Origin: Coriolopsis trogii
Taxonomy: Eukaryota; Basidiomycota; Agaricomycetes; Polyporales; Polyporaceae
NCBI GenBank assembly: GCA_020543525.1
Contig: JAHYIO010000031.1
Location: 1,240,001 to 1,304,000, forward strand
Reading direction: 5' to 3'
Length of the DNA: 64,000 nucleotides
Shown here in pieces: positions 38,075 to 49,850 of the stretch; within the stretch, counting starts at the first letter, position 1; each line of letters starts with the position of its first letter. The notes under the pieces are model-generated. The model was not told where the DNA came from. It ran no database searches and saw nothing but the letters and a program-made list of their open reading frames with translations. A program made the position numbers and the translations under genes.

Positions 38075-39580
38075 ATGCTTTCCTTCTTTACGCTTGCTGT
38101 CCTCGCTCTCCCTCTTGCTTTCGCAAACTCACATTCCTTGTCCCGTTCCTGCCCTTCAAAGGGCAACCATGGCAAGGGCAACAACTCTTCCTCCTCTATA
38201 GTATCTGCCGCCTGGTACGCTGGATGGCATTCCGAGGACTTTACTCTCCACGACGTCAGCTGGAACAAGTACACTCACATCACTTATTCTTTCGCGTACG
38301 TTCCTTCCCCCTACCTCATTCACACTTCTCTTCCCTCTTCTTCAGCGAAACCACCTCGGACGTCAATGCCCTCTCCCTCGCTGGCTCAAACCCAGACCTC
38401 CTCCCCACTTTCGTCGAAACCGCCCACAACAACGTCCGTTTCCCCATCTCTTGCCTCCATCTCCCTCTTGCTCACATTATTCATACAGGGCGTCAAGGCG
38501 CTCGTCTCCGTCGGTGGCTGGACCGGTTCCCTCTTCTACTCCACTGCCGTCGCAACTCCCCAGAACCGCACCGCCTTCGTAAACACCGTCACCGACTTTG
38601 CATCAAAGTACAATCTCGATGGTATTGACTTCGAGTTCGTCTCATCCCACCACCTCCCTCGCCTCTATGCTCTATGCTCATAATCCTCTTCCAGTTGGGA
38701 GTACCCTGGTACCCAGGGCATTGGCTGCAATGCCGTTAACCCGGATGATACCACAAACTTCCTTGCCTTCCTCAAGGAACTCCGTGCTCATCCCGTCGGC
38801 AAACGCCTCATCCTCACCGCCGCCACCTCCGTCTTTCCCTGGTCCGGTCCCTCGGGCGAGCCTCTCGCTGACGTTTCCGGCTTTGCCAAAGTGCTTGACT
38901 GGATCGCCATCATGAACTATGACATCTGGGGCTCATGGAGTGCCGCTGTCGGTCCCAACGCCCCTCTCAACGATACATGTGCTACTCCCGACGCTCAACA
39001 GGGTAGCGCCGTCAGCGCCGTACAGCAGTGGTCTGCTGCCGGTATGCCCACCGATCACATCGTCCTTGGCGTCGCCAGCTACGGTCACTCTTTCCACGTT
39101 GACAAGTCCGCAGCCGTCTCTTCCTCCGGTCAGATCAACGCCTACCCCGCCTTCGACGCTGACCAGCAGCCCATTGGTGACAAGTGGGACGACCCCGCCG
39201 GCACCGACGAGTGTGGAGCCGCGACTGGTCCAGGCGGCAACTTTGACTTCTGGGGTCTCATCGACGCCGGCTTCCTCCTCGCCAACGGTACCGTCGCTCC
39301 TGGTATCGACTACCGTTTCGACACGTGCAGCCAGACGGTGAGCAGCCCGCGTTTGATGTACCCAGTCGAGAAAACTCTCTCAACGGATTGACGCACTCAG
39401 GCGTACGTCTACAACGAGAAGACGAACGTCCTCGTTTCCTTTGACGATGCTCGCGCCTTCACCGCCAAGGGCAACTTCATCAAGACCGAGAAGCTCCGCG
39501 GTTTCGCCATGTGGGAGGCCGGCGGCGACTCGAAGGACATTCTCCTCGACGCCATCCGTGCGGGCGCCGGCGCTGCTTGA
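38075..39580 (+). CDS. Secreted GH18 chitinase, copy 1
   Basis: Family 18 glycoside hydrolase, cleaving beta-1,4-N-acetylglucosamine chains by substrate-assisted catalysis; secreted or wall-associated. Five exons (38075-38295, 38346-38433, 38489-38634, 38695-39337, 39401-39580) give 425 residues. MLSFFTLAVLALPLAFANS is a signal peptide. Conserved blocks: VSAAWYAGWHSEDF, THITYSFAETTSDV, GVKALVSVGGWTGS, then the catalytic DxxDxDxE motif DGIDFDWEYPG with Glu154 as acid. The third intron splits the Asp codon inside that motif. Further on, DWIAIMNYDIWG carries the MxYD substrate-binding set and GFAMWEAGGD the final barrel strand. No chitin-binding module is visible. Such enzymes are typical for wall remodelling in mushroom-forming fungi. 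The next gene is its tandem copy. Confidence 0.95.
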
Positions 39581-39988
39581 GATGCACGATTGTTACGCAG
39601 CCATCTTGTCTCCATGAGGGTGTTGCATTCTCAGTAGGGCACTCCGTTTGTCTCTCTCTCACCAGTTGGGCACCCTTGCTCTAGTCGTGCCGCGAACATA
39701 CAGTAGTGAACCTTGTCGAAGATGCATCATTGCCGTTCGACACCATCTTTATTATCCTCGGGTTGATGACCAGTTTGAGCCTTGACCTCAAGCCGAACTC
39801 CGTTGATAAAGCGCGCGTTGCGTCCCGTCGCGACCTGGCCTGGCCTGACCTGGTTTGGTCATGTGAAAATTCCTCAGAATTGATGCCACGTCTAGGCTGG
39901 AGCTGGATGAGAGGGACATCGGGGAGAGAGAGAGGGAGGGACGTAAGTGCTCTCGAGATGTGTCTGCTTTGACGCGAGTGGGCATCAA

Positions 39989-40008
39989 GGACCGCGTCAT
40001 GTCACGTG
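39989..40008 (+). promoter_or_regulatory. Conserved CACGTG-containing block upstream of chitinase 2
   Basis: This is an exact copy of the 20-nt block found before chitinase 1 (GGACCGCGTCATGTCACGTG), here 287 bp before the ATG at 40295 because extra sequence has been inserted between block and gene. The neighbouring TATA-like element is TATATAT at 40228-40234. Confidence 0.45.
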
Positions 40009-40294
40009 TTCAGTCTGTCACTCGGCTTCTGTTCAATTCAAGTTCTCTCCTCGCTCTCTCACTCACGCACCCGTCGAGAAACACGATGGATGGCCAGCCT
40101 AGGGCCAGCTGCTATCCTTCCGTCGGCGTAGACTAAGACGACGACAGCCCGCAGCTCGCGCGATCAGCCATCTTCATCTCTCTCAACCGCATCTCGCCGC
40201 TTGTCTCGCCATGTGCACTCATGATCGTATATATGACCTCTCCCTCTCTCCTCCTCCAGCCTTCTGACGACGCTTTCTCCCTTCCCGCTCTGCC

Positions 40295-41792
40295 ATGCGT
40301 TCTTTCGTGGCCTTTGCCGCCCTCGCTCTCCCTCTTGCTTTCGCAAACTCACATTCATGCTCAAAGGGCAACCATGGCAAGGGCAACATCTCATCCTCCT
40401 CCCCTTCCTGTCTTGTATCTGCCGCCTGGTACGCGGGCTGGCACTCCGATGACTTTACCCTCGACGACGTCAGCTGGAACAAGTACACTCATATCACTTA
40501 TGCTTTCGCGTACGTTCCTTCCCCCTACCTCATTCACACTTCTCTTCCCTCTTCTTCAGCGAAACCACCTCGGATGTAAATGCCCTCTCTCTCAACGGCT
40601 CCAACCCAGACCGCCTCCCCTCTTTCGTCCACACCGCCCACAGCAACGTTCGTCTCCTCTCTCGATCCTCCCTCTCCCGCTTCATCACACACTCTCTTCA
40701 TCCAGGGCGTCAAGGCGCTTGTCTCCGTCGGCGGCTGGACCGGTTCTCTCTTCTACTCCACTGCCGTCGCAACTCCCCAGAACCGCACCGCCTTCGTCAA
40801 GACCATCACCGACTTTGCATCAAAGTACAATCTCGATGGTATCGATTTCGAGTCCGTCTCATCTCCCTCTCCCCTCTCCTCTATCCTGATCGTTTCCTCC
40901 TACCAGTTGGGAAGCACCCGGTACCCAGGGCATTGGCTGCAATGTCGTCGACCCAGATGACACCACAAACTTCCTTGCCTTCCTCAAGGAACTCCGTGCC
41001 CACCCCGTCGGTAGACACCTCATCCTCACCGCCGCCACCTCCGTTTTCCCCTGGTCCGGGCCCTCGGGCGAGCCTCTCGCTGACGTTTCCGGCTTTGCCA
41101 AAGTGCTTGACTGGATCGCCGTCATGAACTACGACCTCTGGGGCCCCTGGAGTGCCGCTGTCGGTCCCAACGCCCCTCTCAATGACACTTGTGCTACTCC
41201 CGAGGCTCAGCAGGGCAGCGCCGTCACTGCTTTACAACAGTGGTCTGCTGCCGGTATGCCCCCTGACCACATCGTCCTCGGCGTCGCTAGCTACGGTCAC
41301 TCTTTCCACGTTGACAAGTCCGCAGCCGTCTCTTCCTCCGGTCAGATCAACGCCTACCCCGCCTTCGACGCTGATCAGCAGCCCATCGGCGACAAGTGGG
41401 ACGACCCCGCCGGCACCGACGAGTGTGGAGCTGCAGTCGGTCCTGGTGGCGTCTTTGACTTCTGGGGTCTCATCGACGCCGGCTTCCTCCTCGCCAACGG
41501 TACCGTCGCTCCTGGTATCGACTACCGTTTCGACACGTGCAGCCAGACGGTGAGCACTCCACGATTGATGTACGCCGTGGAGAAACCCCTCTCAACAAGT
41601 TGACGCACTCAGGCATACGTCTATAACGAGAAGACGAACGTCCTCGTTTCCTACGATGACGCCCGCGCCTTCACCGCCAAGGGCAACTTCATCAAGAACG
41701 AGAAGCTCCGCGGTTTCGCCATGTGGGAGGCTGGCGGTGACTCGGAAGATATTCTCCTCGACGCGATTCTTGCCGCCGCCGGCGCTGCTTGA
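40295..41792 (+). CDS. Secreted GH18 chitinase, copy 2
   Basis: Paralogue of the preceding chitinase with the same five-exon plan and signal peptide (MRSFVAFAALALPLAFANS). Shared blocks include VSAAWYAGWHSDDF, THITYAFAETTSDV, GVKALVSVGGWTGS, DWIAVMNYDLWG and GFAMWEAGGD. The catalytic motif reads DGIDFDWEAPG: acids are all kept, but the Tyr that follows the catalytic Glu in copy 1 and in most GH18 chitinases is Ala here. The intron again falls inside the motif (after GATTTCGA; acceptor CCTACCAG). The stop TGA is at 41790-41792. The enzyme may be active with altered kinetics or specificity, or be drifting. Sequence otherwise shows no frameshift or stop. Confidence 0.93.
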
Positions 41793-42055
41793 GCTGTTGG
41801 ATGTGTTACACAGCCTTCTTGTCCACTTGGGGATGTTGTACTCTCAGTTGGGCAGTCCATTTGTGCATCTCTCAGCACTTGGTCATATGTATCGTGTCAC
41901 CCTTGCTCTAGTCGTGCGGCGAACACCCAGTAGTGAAGTTGTGAACTTAATCGTCATCAAGAAAGCATCGTTACCGTTCGACACCATCTTTATTACTCTC
42001 GGGTTGATAACCGGTTTGAGAGTTGACCTCAAGCCGAATTCCGTTGATATCGGAC

Positions 42056-45000
42056 ATGAGGCGACCCTGATAAGGCATCGCTTTCCGGCAGAACCGAACG
42101 CGCGACGCGATCTGGCTCGGTCATGTGGATATTCCGCAGAAATTAACCACATCAGAGTCGACTCCAATAACAAGCATGGCCTCGATGGGACGCAAAGGGA
42201 CATCCGAATCGATAACAAGAGCAACATCGCGGGCAGTTGCACAAGGTATCGAGAGACGTTGCCCGTCAATCGCGAGTCTCACGAACGGCCGGGCAATCAT
42301 GCCCGTCTGGGGTCACTCGTCAATCGTTCTGCCCCGTTGAGGTCATCGAAGTCAGCAAGGGACCTCTCAATATGTTCGACTCATTATCACCTGATGCCGC
42401 GACATTGGTCCCTCCTTTCCAAAACTACAGATTATTGTAGCCACTCGCCGCGCAATCCGCCGCAGACTCTCTGCATGGAGACTCTGGAGAAACGTGCCTG
42501 AGGCCTCGGGTTGAGCTGGCAGGAGCTAACTTATATGTGCTTGACGGACGGCATGTCTAATTGTTGCGCCTCCTTAGCCTATGACTACCCACGGCCTTCC
42601 ACAATGCACTTGATCGCGGCTGGTCGGAATGGGCCTCTTCCGGCATGCATGACTGTTTGTGCATGCTCACCTCGACCCCTGTACGTGCCCCACAAGCGAT
42701 GTGGTTCGCGTGTGGGTGACCAAGCAGGCGTTGGAGGCTGCCCTGTGCCCAGGTCACACCGCATCTTCATCTTTGGTGCACTTGCCGGTGCGCGTCTTTG
42801 CTCGAGCTTCACTCCCTATAGGGGGACAACCGGAATACCGAGCTCGACATTCGGTGCCGGGGCTCGAGGAGAGCCGGAGCCATGGACGCGGTTGAGGTCG
42901 GGTCCTCGATGTCTTCCCGGGCCGCGGGCTTGCGGAGACTCTGGACATGTTCTGGACGGTCGCGAATGCGGCCTACAGACTTCCGAGAATCCTCAATCGC
43001 ACTAAATGGTTGAGCAGAGACTGTAAGGAAAGTGGAAAGGTGTGGAGGTGAGACGTACTTTGAACGATCGCACGACACTTCGGCTCCTCGTTAGCCAACA
43101 CAACCGAGCTCCATGCCCGAACGGACCTTGAGAGGCCAAGACCACTGCCGCACGGCTTCGCTTCATCATGACGGCTGCTACGCTGGCCGACTACCCAGCG
43201 TGCTATACTTGTTCCTGCCGTGTACGTGAAGTAAAGGCCAAGCTTACCTGGTGATGCGACACATATCGCAAATGAACGTTTGGACACCGTGGACACCATG
43301 GCTGTCGAGATTTGGGTGAACGATATGGCGGACTCGATCGCGTCGAAGCTGAGGCAGTGCTGATGTATCGACTACACATCGGAGACTTGAAGACAGATGC
43401 CGGCAAAAACAAACATACCGTGCGTCGCGTTTGCTCGCCGAGCAAAGCTGTGGGCCTTCACACAACATCCCAAGGAGTGAGTGAGGAGCTAGAAAGAAGA
43501 CATCTCCAGTTCGTGTGCGGAGGACACGCTAAAAGGAGGCCACCGGTCTTGCCAAACGGCCTCCCACGCTCTTCTCGTCATCGCGCAAAGTGCCCGCCCT
43601 GTGCCCGCCTTGATGATGTCTGAGAACAAACGAGGCGGTGCGAGCGGCCAAATCCATCTGAACTCTGAGAAGCACAGACTACAATGCAGCTCCCGCAGCA
43701 ATGCACCGGGACCTTCGACTCCGACTCCCACTGCAGGCGGTGACCCTGCAAATGGAATCTTGCGGTCTGATAGTTCAGAAGCAACCACCATGCTCGAACT
43801 TCTGCCTTCTTGCACGGCACAACCTTGTGGACATCTCGCCGATGGAAGAGGTCCGAGTCAGACCCGCAATACATTCAGGACCGCGCGCGCAGTGTCGTTG
43901 CTTGGAACCCCTACACGTCGTCGTCGATGTGTTCGAACCGAACATTTGCAACACAGAAACCGACTGCGGAGAGCGCCCCGCCCGAGAACGAGCGTATCGT
44001 GAAAGGAGACGCATCTCGCCAGACGTCGAATGCCAAGCGAAGCTCCATCTTGGTAAGACCGAGCGGCAGTGCCGTGCCACTACGATTCATGTCTGTTGCA
44101 ATGTACATGAATTTCAATGTCGAAGGCTACGCGGTACATACGTTCAATCCACATTTCAGCGAGACGCCATACATGCGCGGTGCGTTCCTGGTTCGAATCA
44201 ATGCAGATGCTGCGGCTGCGGGCCCCTGCGTGGTCAAAGTCGAATGTCGCCTGTGAGGTCATGGGACGTTCTCGCGCGCCGCTTTCCCCTCATTGAACGA
44301 CACTTACGAAGACAGTAGAAGACGCATGTCCCTCGCGCGGCCTTGATGAACGAAACAATGGCACCGCTCGTAGCAAGAGTAAGAGATTGTCGAGTGCATG
44401 GAGGCGCTCCCCGGACCGCCGCCGGAAGAGCAATTATGACGGCAGAAAATGCTGGATCTTGGAGCGAAGCGCATCGTTGGCGATATGCGAGTCACACCAT
44501 CGATATCGCAGACAAAGAAAGAAAGTCCTGAAGCCTGCAGCCCGGAAGCTGTCGAAGAAGGATCGGCGAGTCGTCAATGACACCTTGTCGAGCGCGAGCT
44601 TGCGACAGCACCGACACGAGAGGGAGGATGAAAGAGCGCGCGTCCAAACGGCGGCGATCGTCCAGTGGGAGGGTGATGGGAGGGAGGAGCATGGTCGTAA
44701 AGCAGATTCACATACACTGATACAGCCCGACGACATGAGCGCCTTGTCAGAATCCAATGGCACCGCATGAGTCATAGGCTTAGATGCGCGCTGATGGAAG
44801 CAAGTGCTTGAGGAAGATCGACAAGGGCGGAGTGAATGAGTCAAGTAGGGGGCTTGAGGATAATCCGGACGTTGTGGGAGCGGTGAGCGAGGCGGAAGCG
44901 AAGGTGGCATGGTACACGCATGGTATGGGTACAGCAAGGATTAGGCTGGAGCGGGTCGAACAAGTTTCGTGCAATGTTGCGAAACACAGGCTTGGATTGA

Positions 45001-47555
45001 TTGGGCACTGCGTTTGAGTGCATGCACTGCACCAGGAGCGACAGCTAAAGGATGCGATCATTGCGATGCCTGACGGAAGACTCCGAGCACTGGAGGGCAG
45101 GTTGATGTGACGGAAGAATACGGAGACAGCAGGGCCCTGAGGTCTGTAGACTCTGTACATGTCCTGTCTGATACAGTCGAATGAGATAACTGCGTACAAA
45201 GCATGGGCAATCTGGCCGGAGCCGTCGGGCGCGGCGACGACGAGGAGAGGAGACTCTGACCTGGTACTAGACTCTGCTACATAGAGACTATCTAGAGGCG
45301 GCCGGGCCAGCATCTCACGTGACTCACTGTCAGATCCTCGATCGGCCACATCGTAGCCAAATACGCACAAGCTGGGTTCCTGCCTCTTTCAACCACACTT
45401 GTGCACAGTGCCACCACTTTCTTCGCCGATCTGCATGATTGCTCTGATATTACGCGCCGGTCTCCACGATGCTTCTATGCTTTGCTTTACTGCATCACCG
45501 CAAGCTCATGACGATATGGCACATCGGCATTAGCACTGTCAGCAGAGCAGCATGCGTATTCCGTGTGGGCGCATATAAGCCGGCGATTGCAACGCACGCG
45601 AGGAACATCAATGTTCAGGCAATCTCCTGACCGCTCATATATGTCTCTTAGATCGGGCTTGATGATCCCTCGCCTATAAATTCGCTCGCCGGGCCTCCAG
45701 CCCCGTTTCTCCCCATTCGTCCAAAACGCACCGAAAAGCCTGTAGATATTGACCTTCTCTGCGGCCCCCCACTCTGGAACGGCCCGTTGCCGACGTCTGT
45801 TCAAGTATGTTGAATGCCCAGACATTTCTTATATCGACTAAGCCCTACTCAGGCCCGACATATCGCTAGGCTCAGTGTTACCAACCAACCTTGTCCGGTG
45901 AACGGGCATCGCCTTGCACCAATCGTCCGCTCTGAGACAGACTGGCGGAGAGATTTGTACCCGACCGTGCGACGTCGAAAGACTGGCGATCGCATTCCCC
46001 TACAATTGTAGGGACACCTACAAAACAAGCGGCTGGGTGACATCGTACGTCCAAGTTGTAAGTCAGGAGGATGCATGATGCACGACGCCTGCATGGCCCC
46101 AAACATTGCGGCCACGCCGATAGACCGATTGTACGTCTCGAACTCGGAGTGGGTGGGGGATGCAAAGTGAAGAGCCATTTAGTCTTCCGGAAAGATCGGA
46201 AAGATCGTGCAGAGCTCGAGTGGTACCAGGAAGGGAATCCAAAGCTGTGTTCGGGAGGTCTTGACGTCGATTGTCGTCAAAGCTTATATGGCATCGTGGT
46301 TGGATCAGGACGCGGTATGTGATTGTCGAATAGCACTGAGGACGGTCGGCGTGCAGACGAGATATCTCCGAGACGCCGTTGATCGGCCAAAATGGAAGGC
46401 GAATGAGCAAATCGTATTAATCGCAGGAAGCGATGTGTACTACGCTAGTTGATGACCGTAGAGAATCGCACGCATCAGCACATGGGAGTATGATCGTGGG
46501 CGGCCACAGGTGAGAAAAGTACAGGATGGAGTAGGGTGTGGTCATAGTATTGCCGGGTTAACCCTGCTACCAGCAAAGGGGTCGGATACGGGGAGCAGTC
46601 GATGTCCGGATACAGTACTTGATCAATTATCGACGAGAGCGGGTGAGTCAGCAGATTGGGGCAAATTTTCATTATTTCTCCCATGATTCACCGGATGGTC
46701 GACCGTGGCTGAAGAGAGGTGTCGGAAGGTAGCGGCGGCTGAGAGTGGCGGACGGGGACATGGGTGGCGATGCAAGGAGGATGGCAGGGAGACGGGATGT
46801 TAGAGATGTGCCGGATAATGTTTCACTCGAGGGCCGTGAGTGATGAGACGATTGGCGACGTGTTGCGAGAGGGGGAGAACATATGGAGAGAGCACAAGTT
46901 CCGAAGGAAGAAGTTGGCAGTATGCCATTCTCAAGGCGACCGGAGAGCGAAGACGAGAGGAATGGGCGGGAGCTCGAGGAAGAGGCCGGAGAGGGAGAAA
47001 TGCCGGAGAGGGAGCAGGTAGGAGCAGCGAGTCGGGTAGGGGACGGTGTGTTAGTCAGGGCATGGCTGGCTTGGACGGCTGGCAGCGGCAGAGGCGGGGA
47101 TGCAAGGCCGTTTGAGAGGATGATCGCTCTCCACCGTCGACGTCCGTGGCTTGGGCGGGCGCGGGGGGGACTAGACGCCGGGTAGACGCGCAAGGCACGT
47201 TCCGCGACCTCCGAAGCTGGCTCGCAGAAGAGACGCCCGCCCTGTCCTGGACTCGACTCGCTCGTCGCCCCCATCAGGAGCAGTACTTAATCCCGGATGC
47301 ACTCCCTCTCGTCTCTCCCTTGTCTTGCCGTTCCTTTCTCTCCCCTTTTCCCTCCGCCCGTCCCCCCTTCCTCCTCCCCCTTCGCCTTCGACTCCCTGGG
47401 ACGGCCCGCGCACCGCCAGCATACATAGCCCCGACGACGCGCCCCCGCTCCTAGGCCCATTATTCATCCTTTTTCCCTTCCGCAGCTCCTCCAGCTCCCC
47501 CGCTCCCCGCGCCCCTCTTTCCATTCCTCTTTCTATTCTACTTTCTATTTTTGTA
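42056..47555. other. 5.5-kb region without a recognised gene
   Basis: No ORF matches a known family. Better-looking candidates: plus-strand 43810-44256 (ends GAFLVRINADAAAAGPCVVK), and an alternative minus-strand two-exon reading over the same DNA (about 44262-43911) joined by a 51-nt GTATGT...CAACAG intron and ending VANVRFEHIDDDV. Both cannot be real and neither is recognised. Minus-strand 43299-43060 also looks protein-like before a GTACGT donor. From 46.7 to 47.5 kb frames are Ser/Pro- or Arg/Glu-rich low complexity, with a strongly CT-rich tract (47.3-47.5 kb) that is probably the leader of the next gene. Confidence 0.4.
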
Positions 47556-49850
47556 ATGGCCGAGGAGCGCAAACCCAGTTCTTCCACCGGCCCGGCTCCC
47601 TTGCAGCGAGGTCCGTCTTCTTCTCGCCCCCTCCTCCGCCTCTCTCATCTCCTCCTCCATATATAGGAAAGGCCTGTCTCCGCTGTCGCAAACGCAAGAT
47701 GGTTAGTCCCCGCCCCCCTCTCTCGTCCTTTCCGCTCCCATGCCAATCCCCATCCTCTCTCTTCCCCTTCCCAGCGATGTGACGGTGCCCGGCCTGCCTG
47801 CGCACAGTGCGTCCGTGCCAAGAAGGGCGACGGCTGCGAATACGACGATGGGAAAGGCAAGACAAGAACTCAGCTCATGAGGGAGCACATTGCCCGCTTG
47901 GAAATGCGCATCAAGGAACTCGAGAACCCAGAGCAGTCAGCTCCCTCCATGACCCTCTTTGACCCCCATGCCCTCTCCCCCTACTACTCCGAGTCTTCCT
48001 CTTCCTCTAGCTACGACTCCCCCGGCAAGCTCAGCTACTCCGCCTCAGCGTCTCCCACGCCTTTCCCTCTCTCCGACCAGGATCCCCGGAGGAGTATGCT
48101 CAGCCCCCTTACCATCGAGTCCCCAGAGGTTGACCCTAGGGCATGGGAGAACATCAACTTTGCCGCCGTTGGTTTCCTCTCCTTCTCCCTCCTCATCTCT
48201 TCACTCACATCCTCTCTCCCCAGGACTTGTCTTCTCTTTCCGCGGTAAATTCTTTTAGCGGCTTGGAGGCGCCCCCTCTCGACCACATTTTGTAGGTCCT
48301 TTTCCCTTCTTTCCGTCAACCAATAGCTCGCTGAACGGATTCGACACTATCTACAGGCTGGAGATTTTCATTCCTCACCGTCACCAGTGTGGTCTCGACG
48401 TTCACGTCGGTCGTCTCCGGGATTCTCTCTCCCTTCCCACCACCGACCAGCGTCACCCTGCGCTCATGAACGCCATTTTCCTCTGGGCGTGTTACCTCTC
48501 CCGACCGGGTTCCCTCAGCCAGTACGAGCAGCTCTATCTGACTCGTACCACCACCGCGTTGGCAGAAGGCCTGCAATACACGTCCAATACTGTTGACATT
48601 ATTCAGGCTTGCTGCTTGCTCTCAGTCTATTACATCTCCAACGGCAGACTGCTTGAGGGTAGCGTGTATGCAGCAGCGGCCTCCAACCTCGCCATTCAGT
48701 GCCGCCTCCACCAGCTTGGATCAGAGAACCGGTCTGTGGACCGTGACGGTTGGGACGCCTCGTTTGACCTCCCACCAGCAAAGGACAGCGTTGAGCGTGG
48801 CGAGCGCATCGCTACGTTCTGGCAAGTGTACAACCTTGACCGCTGTTGGTCTGTCATCCTCCGCCGTCCTGCAACACTGCCCGATAGCGATCATCCTTGG
48901 GCATCTATCACCACACCTTGGCCTCAGCGTATCGAGGACTATGAGAACGTGAGCCCATGAACTACCCCCGCCTGCGCGCATGGACCCTGACTCAATGCGC
49001 CGTCTTGCCAGGGTGATCTTGATGTGGGCAGTGGCTCGCCGACGATCCGCGCCTTTTTCGTCCAGCAAGCGCAGTCGACTTCCCTCTCCGGCTTCTCAAC
49101 TGGAGCATTGAGAGTAAAGGCGTCCGCGCTGTTCGAGGGCGCCAACCGGCTGTCTTCCAGCTGGAGTCCTCGTGAGTCACTGATCGCAACAGCGGCGCCG
49201 ACCGCGCAATGTGTCACTAACGTCAAACACCGACAGGTCTAAACTCTGCTGCGTTTTCGGAGAACTTTAGCGCGTTTGAGCACAGCATCATCCGTTTCGC
49301 CGCGACGCTCCTCCCCCTGCACCAGGTTGGAGGAGCTATTCCTGATGACAAATACGCTCTCATTGTGGTCCACAGTCTTACGCACGCGTCCATGATCCGC
49401 TTGCATGGACCTTTCATGCGCGATGATGGCGTGTCGCGCGAGAAGTGCCTCCGCGCAGCCCGATCCTTGATCCATGTAACAAAGCTCATCACAGACGCCG
49501 ACTTCGAGTTTCTCGACCCTGTCATCGGGGTGAGTCTCCTCATCACGCGCATTGCGCACATGGTTCGCCGCCGAACTAACATCGTTTACTTTGCAGTCGT
49601 GCTGGGCAAGCGCAGCCAAGGTTTTGGAGCACGAGCTGACGAGGCTGCAGTCGTCGTGGCCGGATCCATTGAACACGATGGAGGTCCGCGGTGACCTCGA
49701 GGCTCTGCTGTACGTGATGTCAAAATTGGGTGCGAGGTTCCCCCTAGTAGGTTCGTAACCTTCGCATGAATATATGTAGCCAAGAGGCGGCTGACCGTTT
49801 CCACAGCATACCACTCGACAAAAGTCCAAACCTGCTTGGATGGCGAGTAG
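47556..49850 (+). CDS. Zn(II)2Cys6 transcription factor with fungal-specific regulatory domain
   Basis: Nuclear DNA-binding regulator of the Gal4 class. It starts MAEERKPSSSTGPAPLQRG at 47556, and the zinc cluster is spread over three exons: GKACLRCRKRKM, then RCDGARPACAQCVRAKKGDG and CEYDDGK, giving CX2CX6CX6CX2CX8C. A short coiled coil follows (REHIARLEMRIKELEN), then a Ser/Pro linker and the middle homology region: IFIPHRHQCGLDVHVGRLRD, PALMNAIFLWACYLSRPG, ACCLLSVYYISNGRLLEGS and IATFWQVYNLDRCWSVILRR. The tail is KLGARFPLVAYHSTKVQTC, TAG at 49848-49850. About eight exons were resolved. The CT-rich leader just upstream fits a fungal transcription start. Target genes cannot be inferred; the nearest genes upstream are the two chitinases, 5.8 kb away. 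Confidence 0.9.

Larger units (their letters stand above)
37845..42055 (+). repeat. Tandem duplication carrying both chitinase genes
   Basis: Unit 1 (about 37845-39815) and unit 2 (about 39970-42055) share promoter blocks, all exons, all intron positions, and a downstream flank that includes TTCGACACCATCTTTATTA and TTGACCTCAAGCCGAA. Exonic identity is visibly high; introns and spacers are more diverged. The junction segment between the units (about 39815-39970) has no partner visible by eye. This is a direct local gene duplication rather than two independent chitinases. Confidence 0.85.

Noticed and set aside
44780..45370. 196-codon minus-strand ORF
   Set aside because: Composition is unremarkable but there is no recognisable domain, no supporting introns and competing frames exist on the other strand.
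46672..47274. 200-codon minus-strand ORF
   Set aside because: Ser/Pro/Arg low complexity overlapping the GA-rich leader region of the zinc-cluster gene; no family match.
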